DNA of 64,000 nt, from NCBI RefSeq assembly GCF_004458765.1, contig NZ_SPJX01000108.1:62001-126000 (forward strand), read 5' to 3'. The position numbers and the translations under genes are program-made. This DNA is from Microvirga pakistanensis (lineage in GTDB: Bacteria > Pseudomonadota > Alphaproteobacteria > Rhizobiales > Beijerinckiaceae). A model generated the notes under the pieces. It worked only from the letters and a program-made list of their open reading frames with translations, was not told the origin of the DNA and did no database searches. Numbering within the stretch: position 1 is the first letter of the stretch; each line of letters begins with the position of its first letter. Shown here piece after piece: positions 36,325-45,059 of the stretch.

Positions 36325-36873
36325 ATGCCGAAGATTGGAACACAGTTGCGGGAATTGCGTCGCCGACGCGGACTGGGAGTGCGGGAACTCGCGTTGCGGT
36401 CGGGCATCTCGCACTCGTCAATTTCGCTGATCGAGCGTGATCGCATGAGTCCGTCCGTCGACACCTTGAGTGCCATTCTGGACGCGCTGGGAACGACGCT
36501 GACGGGGTTCTTCGCCGAGATGAGCGCGGCCGTTCCGTATTCGCCGTTCTACCCGGCTGGTGAGTGGGTGGAGATCGGAAAGGCCCAGACGATCTCCTAT
36601 CGTGTGCTCGGGATGAACCACCCCAATCGCCAGATCCTGATGCTGCACGAGACCTATGCGACCGGCGCGGATTCCGGCGCCCCCTATGCCCACTCGGCCG
36701 AGGAGGCCGGGATCGTCGTCCGTGGCGCGGTCGAGGTGACGGTCGGGGATCAGAGCAGAGTCCTGGGGGAGGGCGACGGCTACTACTTCGATAGCAGATT
36801 ACCCCATCGTTTCCGTAATGTTTCGGGTGGGCCCAGCACAATCATCAGCGCGGTCACTCCACCCACCTACTGA
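36325..36873 (+). CDS. XRE-family regulator with C-terminal cupin domain
   Basis: A 182-residue regulator. The start at 36325 is chosen for its AGGA box and because the family begins MPxxG-x-QLRxLR. The N-terminal helix-turn-helix covers about residues 7-62 (LRELRRRRGLGVRELALRSGISHSSISLIERDRMSPSVDTLSAILDAL); a cupin domain follows (SGAPYAHSAEEAGIVVRGAVEV). This architecture is that of PuuR, which senses putrescine, and of regulators for other amine catabolic genes. Its position between hisD and a polyamine-type importer fits that role. Confidence 0.88.
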   Translation: MPKIGTQLRELRRRRGLGVRELALRSGISHSSISLIERDRMSPSVDTLSAILDALGTTLTGFFAEMSAAVPYSPFYPAGEWVEIGKAQTISYRVLGMNHPNRQILMLHETYATGADSGAPYAHSAEEAGIVVRGAVEVTVGDQSRVLGEGDGYYFDSRLPHRFRNVSGGPSTIISAVTPPTY

Positions 36874-36920
36874 AGCGTCTCATATGAACGCCGCGGTTTC
36901 ACAGAATAATAATGGTGACA

Positions 36921-36938
36921 ATTCTCACCAAGGATCGG
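36921..36938 (+). promoter_or_regulatory. Candidate operator site 2 for the XRE-cupin regulator
   Basis: The sequence ATTCTCACCAAGGATCGG lies 73 bases before the binding-protein start. Together with upstream bases it forms an inverted repeat, TGGTGA-6-TCACCA (36913-36930). It repeats site 1 with two changes. Confidence 0.5.
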
Positions 36939-37010
36939 CCTTGGCAGTCGTCAAATCGCCACGTTATGCTCGGCTTCCCCAGAGGAAAATAACCAACAGA
37001 GGGATAGACC

Positions 37011-38063
37011 ATGAATACCGCGAAGATGCTTTCTGTCGCCGGCTGTGTATCCGCCTTGCTCATCGGTTGGAGCGTGCAAGCCGTTCAGGCCCGTGATCTC
37101 ACGGTGGTTTCCTGGGGCGGAAACTACCAGGATGCCCAGCGCAAAATTTACTTCGAACCTTTCTCGAGAAAAGCGGGCAAGCCTGTACTTGAGGAGAGTT
37201 GGGATGGCGGCATCGGCGTACTGGCTGCCAAGGTTAAAGCCGGCACGCCCAATTGGGATGTGGTCCAGGTCGAGGCAGAGGAGCTGGCACTTGGTTGCGC
37301 TGACGGCTTCTACGAGAAGATCGACTGGAGCAAGCTGGGTGGCAAGGACAAGTTCCTCCCGGCTGCCGTGGACGACTGCGGAGTCGGTGCCATCGTGTGG
37401 TCCACGGCGCTGAGTTACGACGCCAACCGCCTCAAGGAGGCGCCGAAGTCATGGGCGGATTTCTGGGACGTCAACAAGTTCCCGGGCAAGCGCGGCTTTC
37501 GGCGTGGACCCAAATATGCCCTCGAGTTCGCCCTGATGGCCGACGGCGTCCCACCCGCCGACGTCTACAAGATGCTGGCAACGCCGGAAGGCATTGATCG
37601 CGCATTCAAGAAGCTCGATCAGCTGAAGCCGCACATCGTCTGGTGGGAATCCGGCGCCCAGCCTCTGCAGCTCCTCGCCTCCGGCGAGGTGGTGATGACG
37701 ACGGCGTATAACGGGCGTATCTCGGGCATCAACAAGACCGAGGGCAAGAACTTCAAAGTCGTCTGGCCTGGCAGCTTGTATGCCATCGACAGCTGGGTGA
37801 TTCTCAAGGACAGCCCCAACAAGGAGCAGGCGATGGATTTCATCGCCTTCGTGAGCCAGCCTGAGAACCAGGTGAAGCTGCCAGAGTATATTGCCTACGG
37901 CCTGCCGAACAAGGATGCCGCGGCGAAGGTGCCGGCCGATCTGCAGAAGGACCTGCCGACAGCGCCGGAAAACCTCTCGGGTGCCGTTGCGCTCGATGCC
38001 GATTTCTGGATCGACAACATCGAGGAGCTGAACAAGCGCTTCAATGCTTGGCTGGCTCAGTAA
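37011..38063 (+). CDS. Polyamine-type ABC transporter substrate-binding protein (PotD/PotF type)
   Basis: A 350-residue periplasmic binding protein with a signal peptide ending at about residue 28 (AVQA-RD). The mature protein opens DLTVVSWGGNYQDAQRKIYFEPF, as in spermidine/putrescine and related binding proteins of the SBP_bac type. YNGRISGINK and PGSLYAIDSWVI match the lower ligand-binding part. Ligands of this group include polyamines, GABA, taurine-like and other small cationic or zwitterionic compounds. It starts an operon of four importer genes and an aminotransferase. Confidence 0.88.
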   Translation: MNTAKMLSVAGCVSALLIGWSVQAVQARDLTVVSWGGNYQDAQRKIYFEPFSRKAGKPVLEESWDGGIGVLAAKVKAGTPNWDVVQVEAEELALGCADGFYEKIDWSKLGGKDKFLPAAVDDCGVGAIVWSTALSYDANRLKEAPKSWADFWDVNKFPGKRGFRRGPKYALEFALMADGVPPADVYKMLATPEGIDRAFKKLDQLKPHIVWWESGAQPLQLLASGEVVMTTAYNGRISGINKTEGKNFKVVWPGSLYAIDSWVILKDSPNKEQAMDFIAFVSQPENQVKLPEYIAYGLPNKDAAAKVPADLQKDLPTAPENLSGAVALDADFWIDNIEELNKRFNAWLAQ

Positions 38064-38085
38064 CGGCAGCGTGATCTCTTGAAAC

Positions 38086-38120
38086 GGAGACAGCGGTGTG
38101 GGCCTCCTCGCGCTGTCTCC
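38086..38120 (+). promoter_or_regulatory. Intercistronic hairpin after the binding-protein gene
   Basis: A perfect 10-base-pair stem, GGAGACAGCG with its complement CGCTGTCTCC at 38111-38120, and a 15-base loop, 23 bases after the stop codon. It sits in the same place as the hairpins after the two other binding-protein genes in this window. Confidence 0.65.
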
Positions 38121-38218
38121 AGACCGGAAGCGTTCAAACCGTACCGGCTTCGACCCAATGAGGCGTGCCACGCGGCGGCCTTGCCTGGAACAGCCGGAGC
38201 CGGAGAGAGCAGAGAGAT

Positions 38219-39283
38219 ATGCAGCCGTTCATTCAGTTCGAGTCCGTTTCGAAGAGCTTCGGCTCGATGACCGTGATCGACTCACTCGATCTGACCATTC
38301 ACAAAGGCGAGTTCCTCAGCCTTCTGGGTCCCTCCGGCTCGGGCAAGACGACGATCCTGATGATGCTCGCAGGTTTCGAGCGGCCGACCCGGGGAACGAT
38401 CACGCTCGACGGCATGCGTATTGACCAGCTGCCGCCCCACCGCCGCGAGATGGGCGTGGTGTTTCAGAACTATGCCCTTTTCCCTCACATGACTGTGGCC
38501 GAGAACGTCGCTTTTCCCCTGGAGATGAAGAGACTGCCCCGGCATGAGATCGCACGGAAGGTCGCGCGTGCCCTCGACATGGTTCGTCTGGGCTCTCTGA
38601 AGAACCGCCGGCCCTCTCAGCTATCGGGCGGGCAGCAACAGCGTGTCGCGCTGACGAGGGCCCTCGTGTTCGAGCCTAGGGTGATCCTGATGGACGAGCC
38701 CCTTGGTGCGCTCGACAAGCAACTGCGGGAGCATATGCAGCTGGAAATCCGTGAACTCCATAAGCGACTTGGCCTGACAATCGTGTTCGTGACCCACGAT
38801 CAGTCCGAGGCCCTGACCATGTCCGACCGGATCGCCGTATTCAACGCGGGCAAGATCGAGCAAATCGACAGCCCCCATGCGATTTACGATACACCCCGCA
38901 CGCGTTTCGTCGCGCAATTCATCGGCGAGACCAATCTGATCGAAGCCGATGTCGTGAACGTCCAGAACGGGCACGCAACCATCGCCCTGGGCGCAGACCT
39001 CGCCGCCAAGGTGCGAAGCGGACCTGAACTGCAGGCGGGGCAGAAGGCCCTGTTTTCATTGCGCCCGGAGCGGATGCGGCTCGGAGCAGAGCCCGCCGGT
39101 GACAATTCGCTCGGCATGACGATTACCGATTGTATTTACCATGGCGATCACATGCGGGTGCAGTTGGCGAGGGGAAACTTCACCTTCACGGCACGATGTG
39201 AGCGTCTTGCGGGCGATTGGACCGTTGGAACCCAGGTGGTCGTGTCGTTCGACCCTCGGGATTGTACGGTGCTTACCTCATGA
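38219..39283 (+). CDS. Polyamine-type ABC transporter ATPase (PotA type)
   Basis: A 354-residue ATPase. The start at 38219 follows GGAGAGAGC. Walker A GPSGSGKTT, Q-loop FQNYALFPHMTV, signature LSGGQQQRVALTRAL, Walker B ILMDEPLGALD and the H-loop THDQSEALTMSD are all intact. The C-terminal 110 residues are a TOBE-type regulatory domain (LFSLRPERMRLG). It overlaps the next permease gene by four bases. Confidence 0.9.
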   Translation: MQPFIQFESVSKSFGSMTVIDSLDLTIHKGEFLSLLGPSGSGKTTILMMLAGFERPTRGTITLDGMRIDQLPPHRREMGVVFQNYALFPHMTVAENVAFPLEMKRLPRHEIARKVARALDMVRLGSLKNRRPSQLSGGQQQRVALTRALVFEPRVILMDEPLGALDKQLREHMQLEIRELHKRLGLTIVFVTHDQSEALTMSDRIAVFNAGKIEQIDSPHAIYDTPRTRFVAQFIGETNLIEADVVNVQNGHATIALGADLAAKVRSGPELQAGQKALFSLRPERMRLGAEPAGDNSLGMTITDCIYHGDHMRVQLARGNFTFTARCERLAGDWTVGTQVVVSFDPRDCTVLTS

Positions 39284-40467
39284 GCAGAGCATCCGCACGC
39301 GAGCGAATGGGCGCATTGCTGCTGATCGTGCCGCTTCTGGCTTTCCTTGCGGTGTTTTTCCTCTGGCCTCTCTGGACGATGGTGAGGGCTTCTGTCGTCG
39401 ACAACACGGTCAGCCGGGTCCTGCCGCGTACGGCTGCGGCCATCGTCTCCTGGGACGGGCAAGGGCTCCCTCCCGCGCAGGTCCACAAGGCGTTGATTGA
39501 GGACCTCCGACAAGCCGAGGACCAGCAGGCATTGGGGGAGACGGTCCGGCGGCTCAACAGCGCCGTATCGGGCTTTCGAACCCTTCTGACCCGCACGACG
39601 AACGCCGTCCGGGATGAGACGAACTCAGGAGCAATCGATCTGGGGGATCTCGATCGACGCTGGAAGGAGCCCCGCTTCTGGCTGGCGCTCAGGGAGGCGG
39701 TCCCTCCTTATACGGACCGCAATCTCCTTGCCGCCGTCGACATGAAGCGAGATGCGGGCGGGGCCATCGTCAGCGAGGATCCCGGTGCATCGGCCAACCG
39801 CCTGATCATGTTCCGCACGTTCCTGGTGGCTGCGATCGTGACTCTGGCATGCGCGACGATCGGATTGCCGTATGCAATGCTGGCTGCCGCTGTTACCGGC
39901 TGGAAGCGCACGGTGCTCCTGCTGGCAGTCCTCGTCCCGTTATGGACATCGTTGCTGGTGCGTACCACAGCCTGGTTCGTCCTCCTGCAGAACGAAGGGC
40001 TGATCAATGGAGCCTTGCAGGTCTTGGGAATCACCGACGGACCATTGCCGCTGATCTTCAACCGGGTCGGCGTCGTGATCGCCATGACGCATGTGCTGCT
40101 GCCGTTCATGGTGCTGCCGATCTACAGCGTCCTCCTGTCCGTTCCGCGCAACCTGATGCAGGCGGCGGCATCAATGGGGGCAGGGCCTTTGCGGGCCTTC
40201 TGGCGCGTGCTGCTTCCACTCAGCCTACCCGGCCTGATGTCGGGCTCGCTCCTGGTCTACATGGTGGCCATCGGTTACTACATCACGCCGGCCCTCGTGG
40301 GCGGGGCCAACGACCAAATGATTAGTTCCGTCATTGCGTTCTACGCCCTGGGGACGGCCAATTGGGGACTCGCCGGAGCGCTGGGGGTGATCCTGCTCCT
40401 GGTGACGATGATCCTCTACTTCATCTATGGGCGGCTCTCGAAGTCTCCCCAATTGCTGGGGGCATGA
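39280..40467 (+). CDS. Polyamine-type ABC transporter permease 1 (PotB type, with insertion)
   Basis: A 395-residue permease, ATG overlapping the ATPase stop. It has an N-terminal membrane span (LLLIVPLLAFLAVFFLWPLW) followed by an extended periplasmic segment of about 130 residues, longer than in PotB, then the permease core ending with the ATPase-contacting EAA loop (NLMQAAASMGAGPLRAFWRVLLPLSLPG). The long loop is found in some homologues and may contact the binding protein. Confidence 0.87.
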   Translation: MSRASARERMGALLLIVPLLAFLAVFFLWPLWTMVRASVVDNTVSRVLPRTAAAIVSWDGQGLPPAQVHKALIEDLRQAEDQQALGETVRRLNSAVSGFRTLLTRTTNAVRDETNSGAIDLGDLDRRWKEPRFWLALREAVPPYTDRNLLAAVDMKRDAGGAIVSEDPGASANRLIMFRTFLVAAIVTLACATIGLPYAMLAAAVTGWKRTVLLLAVLVPLWTSLLVRTTAWFVLLQNEGLINGALQVLGITDGPLPLIFNRVGVVIAMTHVLLPFMVLPIYSVLLSVPRNLMQAAASMGAGPLRAFWRVLLPLSLPGLMSGSLLVYMVAIGYYITPALVGGANDQMISSVIAFYALGTANWGLAGALGVILLLVTMILYFIYGRLSKSPQLLGA

Positions 40468-40471
40468 GCCA

Positions 40472-41266
40472 ATGTTCCGGACAGCTCAAACCTTTTTCGG
40501 CCTCCTGGTTGTCACGTTTCTGCTCATGCCAATCGTCGCGATCCTGCCACTGGCCTTCACGTCCAGTGTCTTTCTCACATATCCCATCGAGGAATATTCC
40601 CTCCGGTGGTTCGTGGAGCTGACGACAGCGGATGCGTGGCGCTTGTCGATCATGAACAGCCTCATCATCGGCCTGGGAGCGACGCTCCTCTCGACGGTCC
40701 TGGGAACGTTGGCTGCATTGGGCCTGCGGACGAAGGCTCTGCCTTTCGCGAACCTGCTGAGAACGATGTTCCTCCTTCCCATGGTTGTGCCCGCTGTGGT
40801 GCTGGGCGTGGGCATGCAGATGCTCTTCGTGAATCTTGGTGTTGCCAGCACCTATCCGGGCGTCATCATCGCCCATGCGGTTCTGTGCGTTCCCTTCGTG
40901 ATCGTGAGCGTCTCCGCATCGCTTCAGGGGATCGACCCCTCGGTCGAGAAGGCGGCCAGCAGCCTCGGCGCCTCGCCCGTCAAGGTCTTTCGCCGGGTGA
41001 CGCTTCCGCTGGCGCTCCCAGGCATTATCTCCGGTGCCGTCTTTGCGTTTGCGACCTCGCTTGACGAAGTCGTCATCACCCTCTTCGTGGCTGGCCCCAA
41101 TCAGAGAACCCTGGCCCGGCAGATGTTTTCGAGCATTCGGGAGAACATCAGTCCGACCGTCGTCGCGGCGGCCTTGCTGCTCATCATAGGAACGCTTTGT
41201 CTCGGAGGGCTGGCCGCTCTGCTGCGGTGGCGCCAGGAGCGGATTGCCCTCCGGGCCGCCCCATGA
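40472..41266 (+). CDS. Polyamine-type ABC transporter permease 2 (PotC type)
   Basis: A 264-residue permease, ATG at 40472 four bases after the preceding stop. It has six hydrophobic spans, the typical VFLTYPIEEYSLRWF opening and the EAA loop (VEKAASSLGASPVKVFRRVTLPLALPG). With the other three genes it completes a four-part importer. Confidence 0.88.
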   Translation: MFRTAQTFFGLLVVTFLLMPIVAILPLAFTSSVFLTYPIEEYSLRWFVELTTADAWRLSIMNSLIIGLGATLLSTVLGTLAALGLRTKALPFANLLRTMFLLPMVVPAVVLGVGMQMLFVNLGVASTYPGVIIAHAVLCVPFVIVSVSASLQGIDPSVEKAASSLGASPVKVFRRVTLPLALPGIISGAVFAFATSLDEVVITLFVAGPNQRTLARQMFSSIRENISPTVVAAALLLIIGTLCLGGLAALLRWRQERIALRAAP

Positions 41267-41368
41267 GCTACTTCCCGAATGCCGCGACACCTCTTGCATG
41301 ACAGGAAAGCCAGTCCAAACCCTCTCAGACCAACACGATCTCAGAACATTAGAAGGATAGAGAAGATC

Positions 41369-42757
41369 ATGCGTGGATATCCGAACTCGATCTCCGCCCG
41401 CGATATGGAGTACGTGCTCCATCCCGTCACCAATGCCCGCAAGCACGAGGAGATCGGGCCGATCGTGATCGATCGCGGTGAAGGAGTTTACGTCTACGAC
41501 GACCAAGGCAACCGGTATATCGAGGCACTGGCTGGACTGTGGAGCGTGGCGGTCGGCTTTGGAGAAAGGCGTCTTGTCGAGGCTGCCAGCCGTCAGATGG
41601 CGAAGCTGCCCTATTACCACACCTTCTCCCACAAGACGAATGAGCCTTCCGTTCTGCTGGCCGAGAGGCTGGTGAAGATGACGCCAGACCGTCTCAAACG
41701 TGCCTTCTTTACGAACTCGGGCTCCGAAGCGAATGACAGCGTCATCAAGATGGTGTGGTACTACAACAACGCACGAGGGCTGCGGCAGAAGAAAAAATTC
41801 ATCGCCCGCACCAATGCCTATCATGGAATTACACTTGCCTCAGGCAGTCTGACGGGGCTGCCGGCGAACCAGCGCGATTTCGACCTTCCGTTCGTGCCGG
41901 TGCGGCATGTCACATGCCCGCACTACTATCGGTATGCGGAGCCGGATGAGAGCGAGGAGGCCTTCGCCAGCCGTCTCGCAGCGGAACTCGAGGCGGCAAT
42001 CCTGGAGGAGGGGCCTGATACGGTGGCGGCGTTCATCGGCGAGCCGCTGATGGGGGCCGGCGGGGTCCTGCCGCCGCCTGCGACTTACTGGGAGAAAATC
42101 CAGGAGGTTTGCCGGCGGTATGACGTCTTGATCGTCGCTGACGAGGTAATCAATGGCTTCGGCCGCCTGGGGACGATGTTCGCCTGCGACTACTACGGAA
42201 TCGATCCGGACATTCTGGTGCTCTCAAAGCAGATCACTTCGTCCTACCAGCCCCTTGCGGCGGTGATGATCAGCCAGGAGCTTTACGACGGCATCGCTGA
42301 CAACTCCGCCAGAATCGGCACGTTCGGCCATGGCTTCACCACGTCCGGCCATCCGGTGCCGGCGGCGGTGGCGCTCGAAAACCTCGACATCATCGAGGAG
42401 AAGAACCTCGTCGAGAATGCGCGGCGTGTTGGAGAGGTGATGCAGGCGGAGCTCCGCACTCTGGCGGATCACCCGCTGGTGGGCGAAGTTCGCGGTGTCG
42501 GGCTGATCGCAGCCGTGGAGTTGGTCGCCGACAAGGAAACAAAGGCGAAGTTCGACCCTGTCGGAAAAGTTGGAGCCCAGGTATTCTCGCGTGCTCATGA
42601 AAACGGATTGATCATCCGGGCCATCGGCGATGTTATCGCATTCTGCCCGCCTCTGATCATCACAGCAGACCAAGTCCGCGATATGGTGCAGCGCTTTAAG
42701 GCCACTCTTGACGATACGGCTGTATTGCTCCGGGAGGAGGATGTGACTGCCTTGTGA
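41369..42757 (+). CDS. Class III aminotransferase (omega-amino acid / polyamine type)
   Basis: A 462-residue PLP enzyme. ATG at 41369 follows GGATAGAG. Asp258 (VADEVINGFGR) and Lys287 (LSKQITSSYQPLAA) are the cofactor residues; GSEANDS binds phosphate. The GLWSVAVGFG and HTFSHKTNEP blocks are typical of putrescine- or beta-alanine-pyruvate aminotransferases (SpuC-like). It follows the importer after a 102-base gap and is probably the first catabolic step on the imported amine. It is followed by a hairpin terminator. Confidence 0.87.
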   Translation: MRGYPNSISARDMEYVLHPVTNARKHEEIGPIVIDRGEGVYVYDDQGNRYIEALAGLWSVAVGFGERRLVEAASRQMAKLPYYHTFSHKTNEPSVLLAERLVKMTPDRLKRAFFTNSGSEANDSVIKMVWYYNNARGLRQKKKFIARTNAYHGITLASGSLTGLPANQRDFDLPFVPVRHVTCPHYYRYAEPDESEEAFASRLAAELEAAILEEGPDTVAAFIGEPLMGAGGVLPPPATYWEKIQEVCRRYDVLIVADEVINGFGRLGTMFACDYYGIDPDILVLSKQITSSYQPLAAVMISQELYDGIADNSARIGTFGHGFTTSGHPVPAAVALENLDIIEEKNLVENARRVGEVMQAELRTLADHPLVGEVRGVGLIAAVELVADKETKAKFDPVGKVGAQVFSRAHENGLIIRAIGDVIAFCPPLIITADQVRDMVQRFKATLDDTAVLLREEDVTAL

Positions 42758-42798
42758 TCACAAGACGAGCCATTCGCTGCGCTGCCAGTTCCCGGATG

Positions 42799-42829
42799 AT
42801 GGAGGAGAAACGTACTTCTCCTCCATTTC
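42799..42829 (+). terminator. Rho-independent-like terminator after the aminotransferase
   Basis: A perfect 11-base-pair stem (ATGGAGGAGAA and complement, 42799-42809 and 42816-42826) with a six-base loop, then TTTCT. It begins 42 bases after the stop codon and closes the importer-aminotransferase operon. Confidence 0.7.
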
Positions 42830-43149
42830 TGCGCTCTGGTCGATCATAGGAATTCGGATATTGCCGTTTTTCACATCCATGACCGGCAGCGCTCGCTTTG
42901 CTTTGATTGTGACGCCATATCCATTGTCGACACGGAACTGAAGTCGAGAGAACTTCAGGAATTCGGCAGTGAGCAGACCTACATAACCCTTAGCTCAGTG
43001 GCTAAGGTTGACCCGAGGCGGCCATCCGACCATAGGCATGCGGTGGATCCGCCTATAGCGCGCCATCTCCGCGCGTCCTCTCGCCCTTGTCCCCGGTGCG
43101 GAGGGGCTTGGGACCTGCTATAGTCAAACCCAATGCCCCGCGGAGGCTG
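42830..43149. other. Spacer before the cyclase/TPR pseudogene
   Basis: About 320 bases with no supported gene. A GGTTGACCCGAGGCGG stretch near 43006 resembles an IS6-type end but has no partner repeat. Confidence 0.35.
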
Positions 43150-44424
43150 CTATGGATGCGGCTGCGCGTATCGAGCGCCGATCCCACAGCGGCCTCCTTC
43201 GCCGACGGCATGACCGATGAGATTACCTCCAAGCTGACCCGCTTTCGCAATCTCCACGTGATCGCGCGCAAGACGATGTCTCGCTACAAGGACAAGCCTG
43301 TGGATGCCCGTGACCTGGCGGGCGACCTCGGCCTTACTTACGTGCTCGAGGGAACGGTGCGGCTGTCACCGGATGCGGTGAGGATTACGGTGGAGCTGGT
43401 GAACGCCAAGGGCGCCCGCCAGATCTGGTCCGACAGCTATGACCGACCACTGACGGCAGAGGCTGTCATCGCGGTCCAGGACGACGTCGCTGCCAGGATC
43501 GTCAGTGCCATTGGCACGACCCATGGCGGAGCAATCATCCAGGAGCAGTGGAAAGCGTCGCTGGGCAAGCCACCGAAGGAGCTCTCATCCTAGCAATGCG
43601 TCGTCGCGGCGCATGCGTTCTTCAACAGCGACCAGGGTTATGAATTGGCGCGCACCTGCTTGCGCGGGGCCACACAACGGGAGCCGGATTATGCGGAGGC
43701 CTGGGCCTTGCTGGCGCAGATCTATATCGAACAATGGTATGGGTACGCGGAGCCGTACCCGAACGAAGCCTATGATCCTCTGGAGCGCGCATCGGAGGCG
43801 GCACGGCGAGCGGTGAGCTTGTCACCGGACAACCCGCGCGCGCGCCTTAGCATCGCCAAGGTCTACCTCATGTCGGCCGATCTGGAAAACGTCTATGCCG
43901 AAGCCCAGCAAGCCCTCCGCCTCAATCCCAATGATCCCGATTACCTGTGCAGGCTCGGAAGCTGGATCGCCTATCCTGGACGCTGGGATGAGGGCCTCGC
44001 CCTGATCCAGAAGGCGCGCAAGCTCCATCCCGCAACCGCAACCCGCTGTTGGGACTTTGCCACGGCGATCAATCACTATCGTGTGGGCGAGTATGACAAG
44101 GCGCTCACCGTCTTCAACACCTCGTTCACCGGCTGGTAGGTGAACTACATGCACCGGGCCTATACCTACGGCATGCGCGGTGATCGGGAGAACGCCGCGC
44201 GCGCGGTTGCCAAGCTCAACGAGCTTGTGCCCGGCTTCACCATGGCGCATGCCATCGAGTTTCATCGGAAATACCAGTTCGAGCCCGCCCTTCTCGACAA
44301 GATTGTCGAAGGGCTGCGCCGAGCCGGTGTTTCGGAACCCGTAGTATCTCCGATTCGGCGGTCAGAGCTGACGAGCGACGCGCTGCAACACCGGAGGACC
44401 GAGATCTTGAAGTCTGCGGAGTAA
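43150..44424 (+). pseudogene. Adenylate-cyclase/TPR-type protein with two in-frame amber codons
   Basis: Three segments lie in the same frame and are separated only by TAG codons at 43591-43593 and 44137-44139. The first segment (FADGMTDEITSKLTRFRNLHVIARKTMSRYKDKPVD, LGLTYVLEGTVRLSPDAVRITVELVNA) is the region that follows the cyclase domain in rhizobial cyclase/TPR proteins. The second and third are TPR-like repeats (EAWALLAQIYIEQWY, ARLSIAKVYLMSADLENVYAEAQQALRLNPNDPDY; MHRAYTYGMRGDRENAARAVAKL). The catalytic domain upstream is absent. No frameshift is seen, so it is a recently silenced or read-through gene; silencing is much more likely. Confidence 0.8.
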
Positions 44425-44425
44425 A

Positions 44426-44491
44426 AACGTCCGCTCGTGGCACATCTGAGATCTAAGCTCGAAGGCAGCAATCCTCATCGAAGCGGACGTT
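44426..44491. repeat. Inverted repeat AACGTCCGCT ... AGCGGACGTT
   Basis: Ten-base perfect inverted repeats (44426-44435 and 44482-44491) flank 46 bases just after the pseudogene stop. I have seen similar AGCGGACGTT words dispersed between genes in this group of bacteria, but cannot count copies here. Confidence 0.5.
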
Positions 44492-44541
44492 CCCAAAGCA
44501 AAGAGGATCTCGGTTCCTGACCCAGAAGAGACGTTCCCAAT

Positions 44542-44601
44542 AAGGCCCAAGACTGTCGGTTATAGACGCTGGTCCCCATAAAACCGGCAATCTTGGGCCT
44601 T
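44542..44601. repeat. Long imperfect hairpin, 20-base arms
   Basis: AAGGCCCAAGACTGTCGGTT at 44542-44561 pairs with AACCGGCAATCTTGGGCCTT at 44582-44601 (18 of 20 positions plus wobble), around a 20-base loop. It does not follow an intact gene, so it may be a terminator of a lost gene or an element end. Confidence 0.6.
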
Positions 44602-44707
44602 GGGAAAGGATGATAATGCTTCTGCTCCGGACTCTGATGGCCGCTGACTAGCTTCTTGTCCCGAGTGCTGGTCGCGCAAACGGCGGCGGGCTCTCTGATG
44701 ACCAGAA

Positions 44708-44752
44708 GACAAATAGGGCGCAGCGAGGATTTCTTGCTGCGCCCTATTTGTC
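44708..44752 (-). terminator. Perfect 17-base-pair terminator-like hairpin
   Basis: GACAAATAGGGCGCAGC (44708-44724) pairs perfectly with GCTGCGCCCTATTTGTC (44736-44752) across an 11-base loop. A/T-rich flanks on both sides make it bidirectional. It lies on the downstream side of the minus-strand IlvD fragment, and was probably its terminator. Confidence 0.65.
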
Positions 44753-44833
44753 GCTTTGGTGGAGCGTTTCAGTCTTAGCGGCTCCAGCGCAGCACGACCG
44801 GATCGACGCGGCGGGCGAACTCGATGAGACCCT

Positions 44834-45033
44834 TGCTTGACGTTTTCCCAGACCGACTTGCCGTTGGCGGTGGGCGCATCCTTGTGCAGCAGCCCGCGCT
44901 TGTCCAGGGTTCGCAGCACCACCGGCAGGCCACCGGCATATTAGAAGTCCTCCATGAGGAAGCGGCCGGACGGCATGAGATCGACGAGGCAGTGGATCCC
45001 GCGGCCGAGCTGGCCGAAAGATTCTGTCGCAAA
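44834..45033 (-). pseudogene. IlvD/Edd-family dehydratase fragment with in-frame stop
   Basis: On the minus strand the frame gives FGQLGRGIHCLVDLMPSGRFLMEDF, then TAA (44941-44943), then YAGGLPVVLRTLDKRGLLHKDAPT and NGKSVWENVK. This is the middle of an IlvD/Edd-family dehydratase, closest in pattern to sugar-acid dehydratases (L-arabonate type). The stop replaces the usual Tyr or Cys before YAGG. The rest of the gene is missing at both ends, and the upstream end abuts the IS6 remnant. Confidence 0.75.
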
Positions 45034-45059
45034 TCTGGATTAGAGACGAGAGGGGATCC

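Noticed and set aside
36884..37096. A small protein between the XRE gene and the binding protein
   Set aside because: The frame runs into the signal peptide of the next gene in another frame and covers the candidate operator. It has no ribosome site of note.
40421..41824. Minus-strand 467-codon frame
   Set aside because: It crosses the end of one permease, all of another and the start of an aminotransferase, all with clear motifs on the plus strand.
24622..43015. Repeated TTGACCCG words at about 24635, 32388 and 43009 as shared IS ends
   Set aside because: Only the first lies at an element end with a partner repeat. The one near 32388 may lie in a decayed gene and the other has no partner. 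Eight bases is not enough.
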